Both the position numbers and the translations under genes were made by a program. Shown here in pieces: positions 1 through 10,180 of a stretch of DNA of 64,000 nt. The stretch lies in the NCBI RefSeq assembly GCF_003418935.1, contig NZ_QVMT01000001.1, positions 474,063 through 538,062 on the forward strand. Direction: 5' to 3'. The stretch is from Emticicia sp. C21. Lineage in GTDB: Bacteria; Bacteroidota; Bacteroidia; Cytophagales; Spirosomataceae. Within the stretch, counting starts at the first letter, position 1. The number at the start of each line of letters is the position of its first letter. Under the pieces are notes generated by a model that was not told the DNA's origin, made no database searches, and saw nothing but the letters and a program-made list of their open reading frames with translations.

Positions 1-130
1 GCGGTTCAGGAGATTGATTATTGATATAATAGAAGGCGGTGGCTGCGAAAATTACCCAAGAAAGACCAAAGAGTATTGCTAAAGTTTTGAATAATTCTAA
101 AACTTTGACGAGCGTTTTTTGTGTATCCAT
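1..130 (-). CDS. Partial small membrane protein, N-terminal 43 residues
   Basis: An ATG at 130-128 opens a minus-strand frame that stays open to the window edge. It begins MDTQKTLVKVLELFKTL and contains one hydrophobic segment at about residues 17-36, suggesting a membrane-anchored protein whose C-terminus lies outside the window. It is divergent from nuoL with a 144-base spacer. I recognise no family. The frame is short, so chance cannot be excluded, but its position and the membrane helix favour a real gene. Confidence 0.4.
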   Translation of the reverse strand, partial: MDTQKTLVKVLELFKTLAILFGLSWVIFAATAFYYINNQSPEP

Positions 131-274
131 TATAGAAGTGTTTTTAGTCAAATTGATAACATCGGTTCCATAGATTTAGTGCTATGGGTTGATAAAATAA
201 AGACAATTTTAGCTTCATCGGTTGCTTTATAACTCATTAGGTAAGATATTTGCAAAAATACCTATTTACTCTTA

Positions 275-2335
275 ATGTCTGCCGAACAAGTTATACTCAT
301 AAACTTATTGTTATACTTAGTAGGATTTTCGTTTTTATTATTCAAACGAAACACTTTAAGTGAACAATCTGTTGGTTTGCTTTCGGTAACGCTCAATGTT
401 ATAGGTGTACTTTTCTCGATGGGTATTCGCCTGAGTGATATTATGGGCGACGTAATACACTACGACTGGTTTTATATCGGCGATACGCTCTTCAGTATTG
501 ATATTATCTTCAACGACCTAACTTTTCTGATGTACTTTCTGGTGCAGTTTATAGCACTTTGGGTACAGGTTTTCTCATTGAAATATATGTCGGGCGACCC
601 AAGCTTCGGGCGATACTATGCCTATATCAACCTGTTTATTCTGGCAATGGTAGGTATAGTTGTATCGGGGAATCTGCTCATGATTTATATGTTCTGGGAG
701 TTGGTGGGAGTTTGTTCGTATTTACTGATTGGCTTCTGGTACGAAAAACAATCAGCTACCAATGCAGCAAAAAAAGCCTTTCTGGTGAATCGTGTGGGTG
801 ATATTGGCTTTCTGATTGGTATATTTCTGATTTACCGTTATTTCGGCACTTTTGATATTAGCTTGATTGTTGAAAAAGCCAAGTTAATTCCGCAGGCTTC
901 ATTCAATAATCCTTATTTAACTACTATAGGCTTATTGATTTTCTGTGGTTGTGTGGCCAAATCAGCCCAATTGCCTTTACAAGTATGGTTGCCCGATGCT
1001 ATGGAAGGTCCAACACCTGTTTCAGCATTGATTCATGCCGCTACTATGGTGGCTGCGGGGATTTTTTTGATGGCAAGGGTTTTCCCGATTCTTACGCCTG
1101 ATGCACTTCTGGTGATGGCAATAGTAGGAACGCTCACGGCATTTTTTGGTGCTTGCTCAGCACTTAACCAATATGATATTAAAAAACTTCTTGCCTACTC
1201 TACCATCTCTCAATTGGGATTGATGGTAATTAGTCTGGGTATAGGCGCAGTCAATGCGGCACTTTTCCATCTGGTGACGCATGCGTTTTTTAAAGCAGGT
1301 TTGTTTTTATCAGCAGGAGCTGTCATTCATTATGCGCATCATCAGCAAGATATGAGACATATGGGAAATATGCGTAAGCAAATACCCATCATTTTCTATT
1401 GTTATACTATCTGCGCAGCGGCTCTGGCTGGGATTCCGTTATTTTCTGGTTTCCTGTCAAAAGACGCAATCATTGTAGCATCTTTTGAGTGGGCAGCTAA
1501 TCAACCCTCGCAACTCTATTTTATTATTCCCGCGGTTTGTCTGATTGTATCAGGTATGAGTGCCTATTATATGATGCGTCAGATTTATCTGGTTTTTCTG
1601 GAAAGAGAAGACAATCCATTAGAATTAATTTCATCAGGAGCAGTACATTTCTATAGAAACATCGCTAAACGCATTGAAGGAATTGTAAAAGTTGAGGATG
1701 AGACTAATGAAGATGACAAACTTACAATAGAGTCATTTTATGAAGCAATTTCTGTAATAGGTCCCATGGAATTATCTGTAATTGTGATGGCTATTGCGTC
1801 TATCGGCTTTGTTTTTTCGATAAACCCTTTTTATGCTGAGAGCAGTTGGTTTTTCGAGACCTTCCCGCATGAATCTAAAAATTATCACTGGATAGCCTAT
1901 GTGGCTATTCTTGTATCGCTCAATGGAGTTTTGCTAGGCTATATTTATACCAAAGAAGAAAGCTATAGATTAGATAAATATAAAACCCAGCCGGATGGAT
2001 TTATTGCAAGGCTGGTATTTCATAACTTTTATCTAAGCCAACTCTATCAGGCTATATTTGTGAATCCTATGGTGTGGATCAGCCCTATTTTACACAAATT
2101 TGACGGCATCATTATTGATGGATTTGTGAATCTGATGGCTAAGATATTTGTGGGCATTTCTGTAATAGTTCGTTGGATTGAAGAGAATATTGTGGATGCT
2201 TTTGTCAACTTCCTTGCGAATATGACCGGGAAATCAGGAAATTATACAAGACAGATACAGAACGGGAAAGCACAGACCTACATCATTACGATTTTTGTTT
2301 GTCTGGTTTTAATCATAGTCTTATTAATTATATAA
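275..2335 (+). CDS. nuoL: NADH-quinone oxidoreductase subunit L
   Basis: This is the distal proton-pumping subunit of respiratory complex I, an inner-membrane antiporter-like protein of 686 residues. It has many membrane segments and the family's conserved core: E142 in WELVG, K229 before the QLPLQVWLPDAMEGPTPVSA stretch, and H254 in LIHAATMVAAG. The C-terminus carries an extra amphipathic and final transmembrane helix (ending LIIVLLII), as expected of NuoL. The ATG at 275 gives the usual N-terminus. It leads nuoM (33-base gap) and nuoN in one direction. nuoA-K are not immediately upstream, where a divergent gene starts. Confidence 0.96.
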   Translation: MSAEQVILINLLLYLVGFSFLLFKRNTLSEQSVGLLSVTLNVIGVLFSMGIRLSDIMGDVIHYDWFYIGDTLFSIDIIFNDLTFLMYFLVQFIALWVQVFSLKYMSGDPSFGRYYAYINLFILAMVGIVVSGNLLMIYMFWELVGVCSYLLIGFWYEKQSATNAAKKAFLVNRVGDIGFLIGIFLIYRYFGTFDISLIVEKAKLIPQASFNNPYLTTIGLLIFCGCVAKSAQLPLQVWLPDAMEGPTPVSALIHAATMVAAGIFLMARVFPILTPDALLVMAIVGTLTAFFGACSALNQYDIKKLLAYSTISQLGLMVISLGIGAVNAALFHLVTHAFFKAGLFLSAGAVIHYAHHQQDMRHMGNMRKQIPIIFYCYTICAAALAGIPLFSGFLSKDAIIVASFEWAANQPSQLYFIIPAVCLIVSGMSAYYMMRQIYLVFLEREDNPLELISSGAVHFYRNIAKRIEGIVKVEDETNEDDKLTIESFYEAISVIGPMELSVIVMAIASIGFVFSINPFYAESSWFFETFPHESKNYHWIAYVAILVSLNGVLLGYIYTKEESYRLDKYKTQPDGFIARLVFHNFYLSQLYQAIFVNPMVWISPILHKFDGIIIDGFVNLMAKIFVGISVIVRWIEENIVDAFVNFLANMTGKSGNYTRQIQNGKAQTYIITIFVCLVLIIVLLII

Positions 2336-2368
2336 CCTAAAACAAATTCTCTTTCTGAGAATCGTGGC

Positions 2369-3946
2369 ATGAATAATATTTTACTTTCAACACTTATTTT
2401 TCTTCCGATAATTGCGGCAGCTTTGGTGTTGTTATTGCCTAATGCTTACAAAGATTCGTTTAAATGGATTTCTATATTAGTAAGCATTATCAATCTTTTA
2501 AACATTTTCACCCTATATAATACTTTCAACCGCTCACTCTCTACCTTTCAATTTCTGGAACAATATGAATGGATAAGAATGGGTCTGGGGAATCTGGGGA
2601 TAATATCTATTAATTATATTCTGGGTGTAGATGGTATCAACCTGTCGATGGTATTACTATCAGGTATTGTGTTTCTGGTGGGTGCTGTCGCTTCGTTTAA
2701 TATTGAGCATCGCCCTAAGGCTTATCACTCCTTGTTTCTTCTTCTATCGGGCACTGTAATTGGTTGTTTTGTAGCACTTGATTTCTTTTTGTTCTTTATT
2801 TTCTTTGAGTTCATGCTATTACCGATGTATTTTCTGATAGGAATATGGGGTGGAGAACGCAGGGAGTATTCAGCCATTAAGTTTTTCATTTATACATTCG
2901 TTGGTTCAATTTTCATTCTGATTGTAATGATTGGCCTGGCCATGTCTGTTAACGATACTTTCTTCTCACAGGAATTAGGGACGGTTGTTCATACTTTCGA
3001 TTTCAGATTTTTAGGAGATTTCAAAAACTATATTTCAGGCTCATTGCTTTCGCCAGATAGCATACAGCTGATTTTTGGCATTCCAGCACGTATGTTTGCC
3101 TTTATTCTGTTGCTGATAGGATTTGGTATTAAGTTGCCAACAGTACCGTTGCATACATGGCTACCTGATGCACACGTAGAAGCTCCTACTCCTGTATCTG
3201 TGATTCTGGCAGGTGTATTATTGAAAATCGGTGCCTATGGTTTTATAAGAATTGCTTATGGGTTCTTTCCTGATATGGCTTTTGAATGTACCTATGTTGT
3301 GGCAGGCGCAGGTGTATTATCAATCATTTATGGAGCCTTTAATGCCTTGGCACAAGAAGATTTAAAGAAAATGATAGCCTATTCATCGGTCTCTCATATG
3401 GGTTTTGTATTGCTGGGTTTATCTTCTATGACAGCCGAGGGTGTCAATGGAGCTATTTATCAGATGTTCGGGCACGGTATCTTATCTGCCATGCTATTTC
3501 TGATTGCCGGCGTAATTTATGACCGTACCCATAATCGTTTGATAGATAATTTCAGAGGACTTTCTTCCAGAATGCCTCTTTATACAGTGGCCGTTACAGT
3601 CGGTTTCTTTGGGGCTTTAGGTCTACCGTCTCTACCGGGTTTTGTGGGTGAGTTTTTTACGCTGATGGGTGGGTTCCAATCAAAAGTATTGCCTGACTGG
3701 GTACCTATGTTAGCTACCTTAGGCTTAGTGCTATCAGCAGGCTATTTTCTGTGGACATTACAAAAGATGTTCTTCGGGAAATTCTGGGTCAACCGCAATC
3801 ATGAAAACCATATGAAAGATCTGGATATCAGAGAAATGGTAATGCTTTATGGTTTAGCGGCCTTGGCTGTGATATTTGGTATTTTCCCGAATCTGATTTT
3901 TGATATTAGCGGCGAAACCGTCAAACTATTTTTACAAAAATTTTAA
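2369..3946 (+). CDS. nuoM: NADH-quinone oxidoreductase subunit M
   Basis: This is the second antiporter-like proton channel of complex I, 525 residues, strongly hydrophobic. Recognisable landmarks are E147 (IFFEFMLLPMYF), K255 before LPTVPLHTWLPDAHVEAPTP, and K286 in VLLKIGAYG, the charged residues used in proton translocation in this family. It lies between nuoL and nuoN with short spacers (33 and 46 bases), consistent with one transcript and stoichiometric assembly into the membrane arm. Confidence 0.97.
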   Translation: MNNILLSTLIFLPIIAAALVLLLPNAYKDSFKWISILVSIINLLNIFTLYNTFNRSLSTFQFLEQYEWIRMGLGNLGIISINYILGVDGINLSMVLLSGIVFLVGAVASFNIEHRPKAYHSLFLLLSGTVIGCFVALDFFLFFIFFEFMLLPMYFLIGIWGGERREYSAIKFFIYTFVGSIFILIVMIGLAMSVNDTFFSQELGTVVHTFDFRFLGDFKNYISGSLLSPDSIQLIFGIPARMFAFILLLIGFGIKLPTVPLHTWLPDAHVEAPTPVSVILAGVLLKIGAYGFIRIAYGFFPDMAFECTYVVAGAGVLSIIYGAFNALAQEDLKKMIAYSSVSHMGFVLLGLSSMTAEGVNGAIYQMFGHGILSAMLFLIAGVIYDRTHNRLIDNFRGLSSRMPLYTVAVTVGFFGALGLPSLPGFVGEFFTLMGGFQSKVLPDWVPMLATLGLVLSAGYFLWTLQKMFFGKFWVNRNHENHMKDLDIREMVMLYGLAALAVIFGIFPNLIFDISGETVKLFLQKF

Positions 3947-3992
3947 AAGAAAATGTAGCCTCATGCGCTAGTATTGGTAGATAATACAGGTA

Positions 3993-5456
3993 ATGCTCGA
4001 AAAACTTTCACATATTTTATTCAGTACAAGGCTGTTGCTGCCGGAATTGGTCTTTGCAGGGGTATTTCTAATCATTGTCACGATTGTTGCTTTTACGAAA
4101 AAATCCTACCATAGTCATAACCTGTACAATACCCTTACTATCAGCATTCTGATAACAATTGGCTTTGTTTTTTATGTGTTTCTGAGTTTTTTAGAGCAGT
4201 ATTTTGATTCGGGGGTAGTGTTGTTTCACAACCTTATCTACCTTGATAAGCTAAGCATTTTCTTTAAACTCATCATTACTGTTTCGGCCATTGCAGTAAT
4301 ACTGCATTTATGGATTATTGGCTATAAAGTGGTTGGTGAGTTTTATGCTATTTTTCTGGCGTTAATTCTGGGGCTTTTTGTTATGAGTATGACTACCCAC
4401 TTCCTGATGCTTTACGTAGCTTTAGAAATGGTGTCTATCTGCTCTTATATTCTGGTAGCTATTAATAAGTCGAAATCTAATTCGGAAGCGGGAATCAAGT
4501 ACTTATTGACAGGTGCTACGAGTTCGGCAGTTATGTTATATGGAATTTCGTTGCTCTATGGCATGACAGGCACGTTGAATTTTGGTAGTCAGGAATTTGC
4601 TACTTTTCTAGGTCAGAATCCCTCATGGGTAGCCAATGTTGCCGCATTTATGACTATTGGCGGTTTGCTATTCAAATTATCTGCCGCGCCATTTCATAGC
4701 TGGACACCCGATGTTTACGAAGCCACACCTACTCCTATTGTGGCCTTTCTTTCAATAGCCCCTAAGGTAGGAGTTATCATTGTGATGGTTCGTTTCCTAA
4801 GCGGATTGAGTATTGATTTCAGATTGATTCTATCTATTGTTATTATTGGCTCTTTATTTATTGGAAACCTATCTGCTTTATGGCAGAATAATACCAAAAG
4901 AATGTTGGGTTATTCTACCATTGCACATGCAGGGTTTATGCTTGTAGGGCTTTTAGCGCTTAGCCAGTTTGGGGTACAATCAGCTATTTTTTATGTAACT
5001 ACTTATTTATTCATCACTCTATCAGCCTTTCTTCTGGTTGATTTACTGGCACTCAAAACCGAGAGTTATGAATTAGAAAGCCTGAAAGGATTAGGACAAG
5101 AAAATATTTTTTTGGGTTTATCTGCAGTAGTTATTATGATTGCTTTGGTAGGCTTCCCTCCTACTGTTGGATTTACAGGAAAGCTCCTGATATTTACCGC
5201 GCTATGGGATTCCTATCAGGATTCAGGTAATCAGCTTTTGTTAATAATCTTAATTATCAGTTTATTAAATACAGCCATTTCGGTATTCTATTATTTGAGA
5301 ATACCTTTCTACATGATTTTCAAAGACCCAAAAGGTGGCGCCAGACGTTACAGCCTGGATATACCCAAGAGAGTTTTCCTGCTTATTTTTATTGTACTCC
5401 TTGTATACCTGTTTATTAAGCCTGACCTCATTATGGATATGATTGAAATGTTGTAA
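3993..5456 (+). CDS. nuoN: NADH-quinone oxidoreductase subunit N
   Basis: This is the third antiporter-like complex I subunit, 487 residues, multi-spanning. Conserved charged positions visible are E145 (VALEMVSICSYIL), K228 (LFKLSAAPFHSWTPDVYEA) and K258 (APKVG). The ATG at 3993 gives MLEKLSHILF. It is the last gene of the nuoLMN group and converges with the next minus-strand gene, whose stop lies two bases beyond the nuoN stop. Confidence 0.96.
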   Translation: MLEKLSHILFSTRLLLPELVFAGVFLIIVTIVAFTKKSYHSHNLYNTLTISILITIGFVFYVFLSFLEQYFDSGVVLFHNLIYLDKLSIFFKLIITVSAIAVILHLWIIGYKVVGEFYAIFLALILGLFVMSMTTHFLMLYVALEMVSICSYILVAINKSKSNSEAGIKYLLTGATSSAVMLYGISLLYGMTGTLNFGSQEFATFLGQNPSWVANVAAFMTIGGLLFKLSAAPFHSWTPDVYEATPTPIVAFLSIAPKVGVIIVMVRFLSGLSIDFRLILSIVIIGSLFIGNLSALWQNNTKRMLGYSTIAHAGFMLVGLLALSQFGVQSAIFYVTTYLFITLSAFLLVDLLALKTESYELESLKGLGQENIFLGLSAVVIMIALVGFPPTVGFTGKLLIFTALWDSYQDSGNQLLLIILIISLLNTAISVFYYLRIPFYMIFKDPKGGARRYSLDIPKRVFLLIFIVLLVYLFIKPDLIMDMIEML

Positions 5457-5458
5457 GG

Positions 5459-6538
5459 CTATTTCAACCGTGTTAGCTTCATAATCAAAGAATCTTTCTG
5501 GTACATTCCCCGCATTACCATGGTGCTGTCTTTTATCTGATAATTGAGTTTCATAGAATCAACCTTGTTGTTGGCATTCTGAAGGCCAATTTTAACCAGA
5601 TGTTTAGGTTCATCTACTTCGTATTGGCCATGCAAATCTTTTGCATCATTGAATTGATAAGGATTGAATTTAATCAGGCAACCATACCGCCATTCAAAAT
5701 AAATCTTAGACCAAGTTGAATCACTTGTTGCTATTGATGGAATCATTGTTTTATTGTGCATCGTGATTTCATCTACTTTCCATACGCCATGAATAGCAGA
5801 TTTAGGCTGAATACTTCCCCTAAGCAGATAGATATGTAAAAAAGCGCCACCTATGACAATTACCCTAATTAGATTCAAAACAACCGTCTTTTTATTGAAA
5901 TAGAAGTACTCTTTGTAAGACAAAAAGGCATAGACCAGTTTATCTACATCCAGAAACATCAGGAAAATCAGGATAAAAGTATAATGCAATGAATTATAAT
6001 AAGCCAGCGGAGAAATCTGGTAGAAATGATCTATAAAATCAATATTTACCAGAATCGGCAATAAGATAAAGGTTGCCAATAACCGCGTTTTACGAAAAAT
6101 CAGAAGAATGGCACCAGCCACCTGCATGGCTCCCAGAATAAAAGCAAAAGTAGGTGAATAGCCAAAGTATGTCCAGGTAAGCCAGAAACCGTTTAACTCT
6201 CCTACCGGACTTTCCAGAATAAAATTAGGTGCCTGAAATTGTGTTTTTAATATCTTAGCTGCTCCGTAAGTGGCTATCTGATGTGCCGCATAAAAGGCAA
6301 TAATCGGCTGAAACCATTGGTGTAAATCTGTTTTCTTAATGAATTTATGCCAAACATAAGCCAGTCCCGCACTCAAAGCAAGCAATACTCCGCAAACAAT
6401 CCAGATGAGTTTAGCATTGGTAACAACCTGCATTTGTATCCCGGTAGCGAAATCGAAATACTGGGTAAGACCAATGATAACCAGTAGCATAAAAAAGATC
6501 TCGAAGAACTTCAAGAAGTAGGATTTGTTAGATTTCAT
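5459..6538 (-). CDS. DoxX-like polytopic membrane protein
   Basis: The 359-residue protein has about eight predicted membrane helices. It has a DoxX-like region around residues 80-205 (QIATYGAAKILKTQF, FAFILGAMQVAGAILLIF), followed by a membrane helix near residues 222-242 and a roughly 115-residue soluble C-terminal domain rich in beta-type sequence. The family assignment rests on the helix pattern and the KxxxxQF...GxMQ arrangement, and the function is unknown. It converges on nuoN and has no obvious operon partner. Confidence 0.7.
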   Translation of the reverse strand: MKSNKSYFLKFFEIFFMLLVIIGLTQYFDFATGIQMQVVTNAKLIWIVCGVLLALSAGLAYVWHKFIKKTDLHQWFQPIIAFYAAHQIATYGAAKILKTQFQAPNFILESPVGELNGFWLTWTYFGYSPTFAFILGAMQVAGAILLIFRKTRLLATFILLPILVNIDFIDHFYQISPLAYYNSLHYTFILIFLMFLDVDKLVYAFLSYKEYFYFNKKTVVLNLIRVIVIGGAFLHIYLLRGSIQPKSAIHGVWKVDEITMHNKTMIPSIATSDSTWSKIYFEWRYGCLIKFNPYQFNDAKDLHGQYEVDEPKHLVKIGLQNANNKVDSMKLNYQIKDSTMVMRGMYQKDSLIMKLTRLK

Positions 6539-6708
6539 GTGGGGATATAAAGTTGATTGAGGCGGGAAAATTAAGCCAAAACCTTTAAAATTTCAAATTT
6601 CGACTAAAGTTTTGATTGAGTACAACAGTATGATTATACCAAAAACATCCCTAAACGCTTTGAAAACAGAAGCTGAAAGCCGAAATTTATTGGTTAACAA
6701 TTATTGCC

Positions 6709-6945
6709 ATGCACGAAGAGAATAGAGTTAATAGAGATATAAAGGAATATAGATTTAAACGGGTAGTTCCGCAGTCTTTTAAGATACCACCTACTCAATT
6801 GGAATCAGAAAAGGTTACCAATATGGTGGGAACCTTTTTGAGCGAGGGCAGCAATGGTTTCCGAATACCAACCACTAAAATGTCATCGAAAAAGGTTACC
6901 AATATGGAGGGAACCTTTTTGAATGACGGTTGTCACAACAATTGA
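6709..6945 (+). CDS. Small protein with two KVTNMVGTFL repeats
   Basis: This 78-residue frame contains two units 27 residues apart. The first reads FKIPPTQLESEKVTNMVGTFL and the second FRIPTTKMSSKKVTNMEGTFL (units start near residues 24 and 51). The repeated block FxIPxTxxxSKKVTNMVGTFLN also occurs, in coding frame, in the minus-strand ORFs near 16.8-17.2 kb. At DNA level each block is a hairpin. No known family is recognised. It may be a real small protein, or a repeat element whose open frame is incidental. Confidence 0.4.
   Translation: MHEENRVNRDIKEYRFKRVVPQSFKIPPTQLESEKVTNMVGTFLSEGSNGFRIPTTKMSSKKVTNMEGTFLNDGCHNN
6809..6920 (+). repeat. Two hairpin copies of the AAAAAGGTT/AACCTTTTT repeat
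   Basis: Copy 1 has left arm AAAAGGTT at 6809-6816 and right arm AACCTTTT at 6831-6838. Copy 2 has AAAAAGGTT at 6889-6897 and AACCTTTTT at 6912-6920. Both have a 14-base loop of the form ACCAATATGGWGGG. The two copies are 81 bases apart, in one reading frame. Related copies lie at 16841-17207 in the opposite orientation. Confidence 0.85.
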
Positions 6946-7113
6946 GATTTCAGGAATATGAGAAGTGATTTTATATTAGGTAGATTAAAAAAGTTAATCA
7001 ATTTTGGAGTAAGAATAGATTTATAGCCATTAATTTTTCTCTATATTGCAATACATTTTCTAAAAAAGAAACTTACTCCACTCTACATTTATGATTCTCT
7101 AACATCTATTAAC

Positions 7114-8472
7114 ATGAAAAAACAACTCTTACTATTCATTCTATTTGTTTCATTTATCAGCCAGGCACAACAGCCGATTGATTCGCGCCAAAAAGAGATA
7201 GTATTTACCAATGTTTCGGTGATTCCTATGACTTCTGAAACCGTTTTGAACAACCAGACTGTGGTGGTGAAAGATGGTGTGATAGCTAACATAGGTTCAA
7301 AGGTCAGTTATGATAAAAATGCCTTGGTTATTGATGCCAAAGGTAAATATCTGATGCCTGGCTTAGCCGAAATGCACGCTCACGTGCCACCTACGGATGA
7401 TATCAAGGCCATAAAAGACGTGCTTTTGCTCTTCGCAGCTAATGGGGTTACGAGCATCAGAAGTATGTTGGGGCATCCGCTTCATCTGGAGGTGCGGAGT
7501 CAGATAAAATCAGGAGAAATATTGGGGCCTCGTTTGTATACTTCTGGCCCGTCTTTCAGTGGCCAAAGTGTAAAAACTCCGGAAGAGGGCATTGAAAAAG
7601 TAAGAAACCAGAAAAAAGCTGGCTATGACTTTATGAAAATGCACCCGGGCATTACCAAAAATAATTTTGAAGCGATTGTGAAAACCGCTAAAGAAGAAAA
7701 TATACCTTTTGCAGGCCACGTATCTTTTGGTGTAGGTGTCTGGCGCTCGGCTGAGGCAGGTTATGCCACTATCGACCATCTGGATGGTATTATAGAAGCC
7801 ATGATGCCTCGACTAGATACCCTGACAGAGGCAGAAGCAGGTTTATTTGGCTTATATGTAGGGCATAATGCGGATGTATCAAGATTAGATAAGGTTCTGA
7901 AAACTATCAAAGATAATAATGTATGGATAGTGCCAACCCAAACACTGGCAGAACATTGGCAATCTCCTAACCGTACATCTAAAGACTTATTATCATGGCC
8001 AGAAATGAAATATATGGACAAACCGACACTTGATGGTTGGGAAAGATCGAAGAATAGTACCATGAAAAATGCTCAATATAAACCAGAGTCGGTATTGAAA
8101 TTTATTGATGTGAGACGTAGAATTATTCGCGAATGTCAGCGTCAGGGAGTTGGGTTATTATTGGGTTCAGATGCTCCTCAGGTATTTAGTGTGCCGGGGT
8201 TTTCTTTAAAACATGAATTAGATTATCTGGTGCAATCAGGTTTGACACATTATCAGGCTTTGCAAACGGGAACTGTTAATATTGGTAAGTTTTTCAAGAA
8301 TGATAACCTTGGGGTAATTAAAAAAGGAGCGTTAGCTGATTTGGTTTTACTTAATGAGAATCCTTTGAAAGACGTAACAGCTGTTGGCTCGGTACAGGGT
8401 GTTATGCTTGACGGGCGCTGGTTAACCAAAAATGATATTGATGATATGTTGAAGAAGTTGGTGAAGAATTAA
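7114..8472 (+). CDS. Secreted amidohydrolase (imidazolonepropionase-like)
   Basis: This 452-residue metal-dependent hydrolase carries a signal peptide (MKKQLLLFILFVSFISQAQ). The amidohydrolase metal site is visible: HAH at 88-90 in PGLAEMHAH, K175 (FMKMHPG, a possible carboxylated bridging lysine), H202 (GHVSFG), H222 (IDHLDG) and D353 (GSDAP). The N- and C-terminal beta-sandwich segments end with the GALADLVLLNENPL motif common to the family. The likely site is periplasm or outside the cell. The substrate is unknown; peptidase/prolidase-like and imidazolone-type activities both occur in this clade. Confidence 0.88.
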   Translation: MKKQLLLFILFVSFISQAQQPIDSRQKEIVFTNVSVIPMTSETVLNNQTVVVKDGVIANIGSKVSYDKNALVIDAKGKYLMPGLAEMHAHVPPTDDIKAIKDVLLLFAANGVTSIRSMLGHPLHLEVRSQIKSGEILGPRLYTSGPSFSGQSVKTPEEGIEKVRNQKKAGYDFMKMHPGITKNNFEAIVKTAKEENIPFAGHVSFGVGVWRSAEAGYATIDHLDGIIEAMMPRLDTLTEAEAGLFGLYVGHNADVSRLDKVLKTIKDNNVWIVPTQTLAEHWQSPNRTSKDLLSWPEMKYMDKPTLDGWERSKNSTMKNAQYKPESVLKFIDVRRRIIRECQRQGVGLLLGSDAPQVFSVPGFSLKHELDYLVQSGLTHYQALQTGTVNIGKFFKNDNLGVIKKGALADLVLLNENPLKDVTAVGSVQGVMLDGRWLTKNDIDDMLKKLVKN

Positions 8473-8611
8473 TATAATCATCATTTTATCATGAAATTAT
8501 AGATTATAATTATTAATCGTCCGAGAAAACCTAAATAAAAATATATCAAAAAGAGACATTTTCATTTCAGTTTTCTTAGTTTTGCTCAATTCATAAGACT
8601 CTGAACCAGGT

Positions 8612-10171
8612 ATGCCATCAAAATCAAATCTCGAAAAGCTACAAATACTTGACCGTAAAAATGCTGAAGCCGAACAAGGTGGAGGAAAGAAAAGAATAGA
8701 AAGTCAGCACGCTAAAGGAAAACTCACTGCCCGTGAAAGAATCGAATTGCTATTAGATGAGGGCTCTTTTGAGGAAATAGGCAAGTTTGTCATGCATCGA
8801 AGCAAAGATTTTGGGCTTGATAAAGAGTACTATCTAGGTGATGGAGTTGTGACAGGTTATGGTACTATAGCAGGCCGCCTGGTCTATGTTTTTGCTCAGG
8901 ACTTTACGGTATTCGGTGGCTCATTATCAGAAACCTATGCCGAAAAAATCTGCAAAATTATGGATATGGCCATGAAAAATGGCGCACCTGTGATTGGTTT
9001 AAATGATTCAGGTGGAGCAAGGATTCAGGAGGGCGTTAATTCATTGGCCGGTTATGCAGATATTTTTTACCGCAATACCTTAGCATCGGGAGTTATCCCT
9101 CAGATTTCGGCCATTATGGGACCTTGTGCCGGTGGAGCTGTTTATTCTCCTGCTTTGACAGATTATATATTCATGGTGGAAAATACCTCATATATGTTTG
9201 TAACAGGGCCAAACGTGGTAAAAACCGTTACGCATGAAGATGTAACATCAGAAGAACTGGGTGGGGCTATTACCCATGCTACTAAATCGGGTGTTACACA
9301 TTTTGTGGCAGCAAACGAGGTGCAATGTATCAATGACATCAAAAGATTATTCAGTTATATTCCATCCAATTGCGAAGATCAGCCGCCTTTTGTGCCGTAT
9401 GAGCCTGATGGTATTGAAAAGCGCCTTAAGTTGGCTAACTTATTACCTGAAAACCCCAATCAGCCTTATGACATCAGAGAATTAATTGAGGAATTAGTTG
9501 ATACTGATAGTTTTTTTGAAGTACACAAAAGCTTTGCTGAAAATATTGTGGTAGGCTTTGCACATATGGGTGGACGCAGTATAGGTATTGTTGGTAATCA
9601 ACCCTCTGTATTAGCTGGGGTTTTGGATATTGATGCGAGTATCAAAGGGGCAAGATTCGTTCGTTTCTGCGATTGCTTTAATATTCCATTGTTGGTTCTG
9701 GAAGACGTACCCGGATTTTTACCCGGTACAGACCAGGAATGGAACGGCATTATTATGCATGGGGCGAAACTGCTTTATGCTTTCTGTGAGGCTACTGTTC
9801 CGCGTATCACAGTTATTACCCGTAAGGCTTATGGTGGTGCATACTGTGTGATGAACTCTAAGCATATTGGCGCTGATATGAATTATGCCTGGACATCGGC
9901 TGAAATTGCTGTAATGGGTGCAGCCGGGGCAGCAGAAATCATTTTCCGGAAAGAGATTAGCGAAGCATCAGACCCGAAGGAAGAATTGCAGAATAAAGTG
10001 GATGAATATACCGAGAAATTCGCCAACCCATATAAAGCTGCACACAGAGGTTATATTGACGAGGTGATTAAACCGGAAGATACAAGAGAAAAGTTGTTGA
10101 AAGCTTTTAAGATGCTTGAAAACAAAGTAGATAGTTTGCCGAGGAAGAAACATGGGAATATTCCTTTGTAA
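8612..10171 (+). CDS. Acyl-CoA carboxylase beta (carboxyltransferase) subunit
   Basis: The 519-residue carboxyltransferase subunit transfers CO2 from biotin to an acyl-CoA, most likely propionyl-CoA (PccB type) to methylmalonyl-CoA. Family motifs include [20 protein letters not shown] near residue 30, [12 protein letters not shown] near 130, [15 protein letters not shown] near 170 and EDVPGFLPG followed by [11 protein letters not shown] in the C-terminal half. The length matches PccB/YngE proteins. The biotin carboxylase and biotin carrier partners are not in the window. It stands alone, followed by a palindromic repeat element. Confidence 0.93.
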   Translation: MPSKSNLEKLQILDRKNAEAEQGGGKKRIESQHAKGKLTARERIELLLDEGSFEEIGKFVMHRSKDFGLDKEYYLGDGVVTGYGTIAGRLVYVFAQDFTVFGGSLSETYAEKICKIMDMAMKNGAPVIGLNDSGGARIQEGVNSLAGYADIFYRNTLASGVIPQISAIMGPCAGGAVYSPALTDYIFMVENTSYMFVTGPNVVKTVTHEDVTSEELGGAITHATKSGVTHFVAANEVQCINDIKRLFSYIPSNCEDQPPFVPYEPDGIEKRLKLANLLPENPNQPYDIRELIEELVDTDSFFEVHKSFAENIVVGFAHMGGRSIGIVGNQPSVLAGVLDIDASIKGARFVRFCDCFNIPLLVLEDVPGFLPGTDQEWNGIIMHGAKLLYAFCEATVPRITVITRKAYGGAYCVMNSKHIGADMNYAWTSAEIAVMGAAGAAEIIFRKEISEASDPKEELQNKVDEYTEKFANPYKAAHRGYIDEVIKPEDTREKLLKAFKMLENKVDSLPRKKHGNIPL

Positions 10172-10180
10172 TAGCTTTGG

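Noticed and set aside
7761-8063. Antisense frames within strong genes, such as this one in the amidohydrolase gene
   Set aside because: The sense strand encodes full catalytic motifs; the opposite frame has no domain or start-site support.
8484-8520. AT-only inverted repeat after the amidohydrolase gene as a terminator
   Set aside because: The stem is entirely A/T rich with poor symmetry and no clear T-run.
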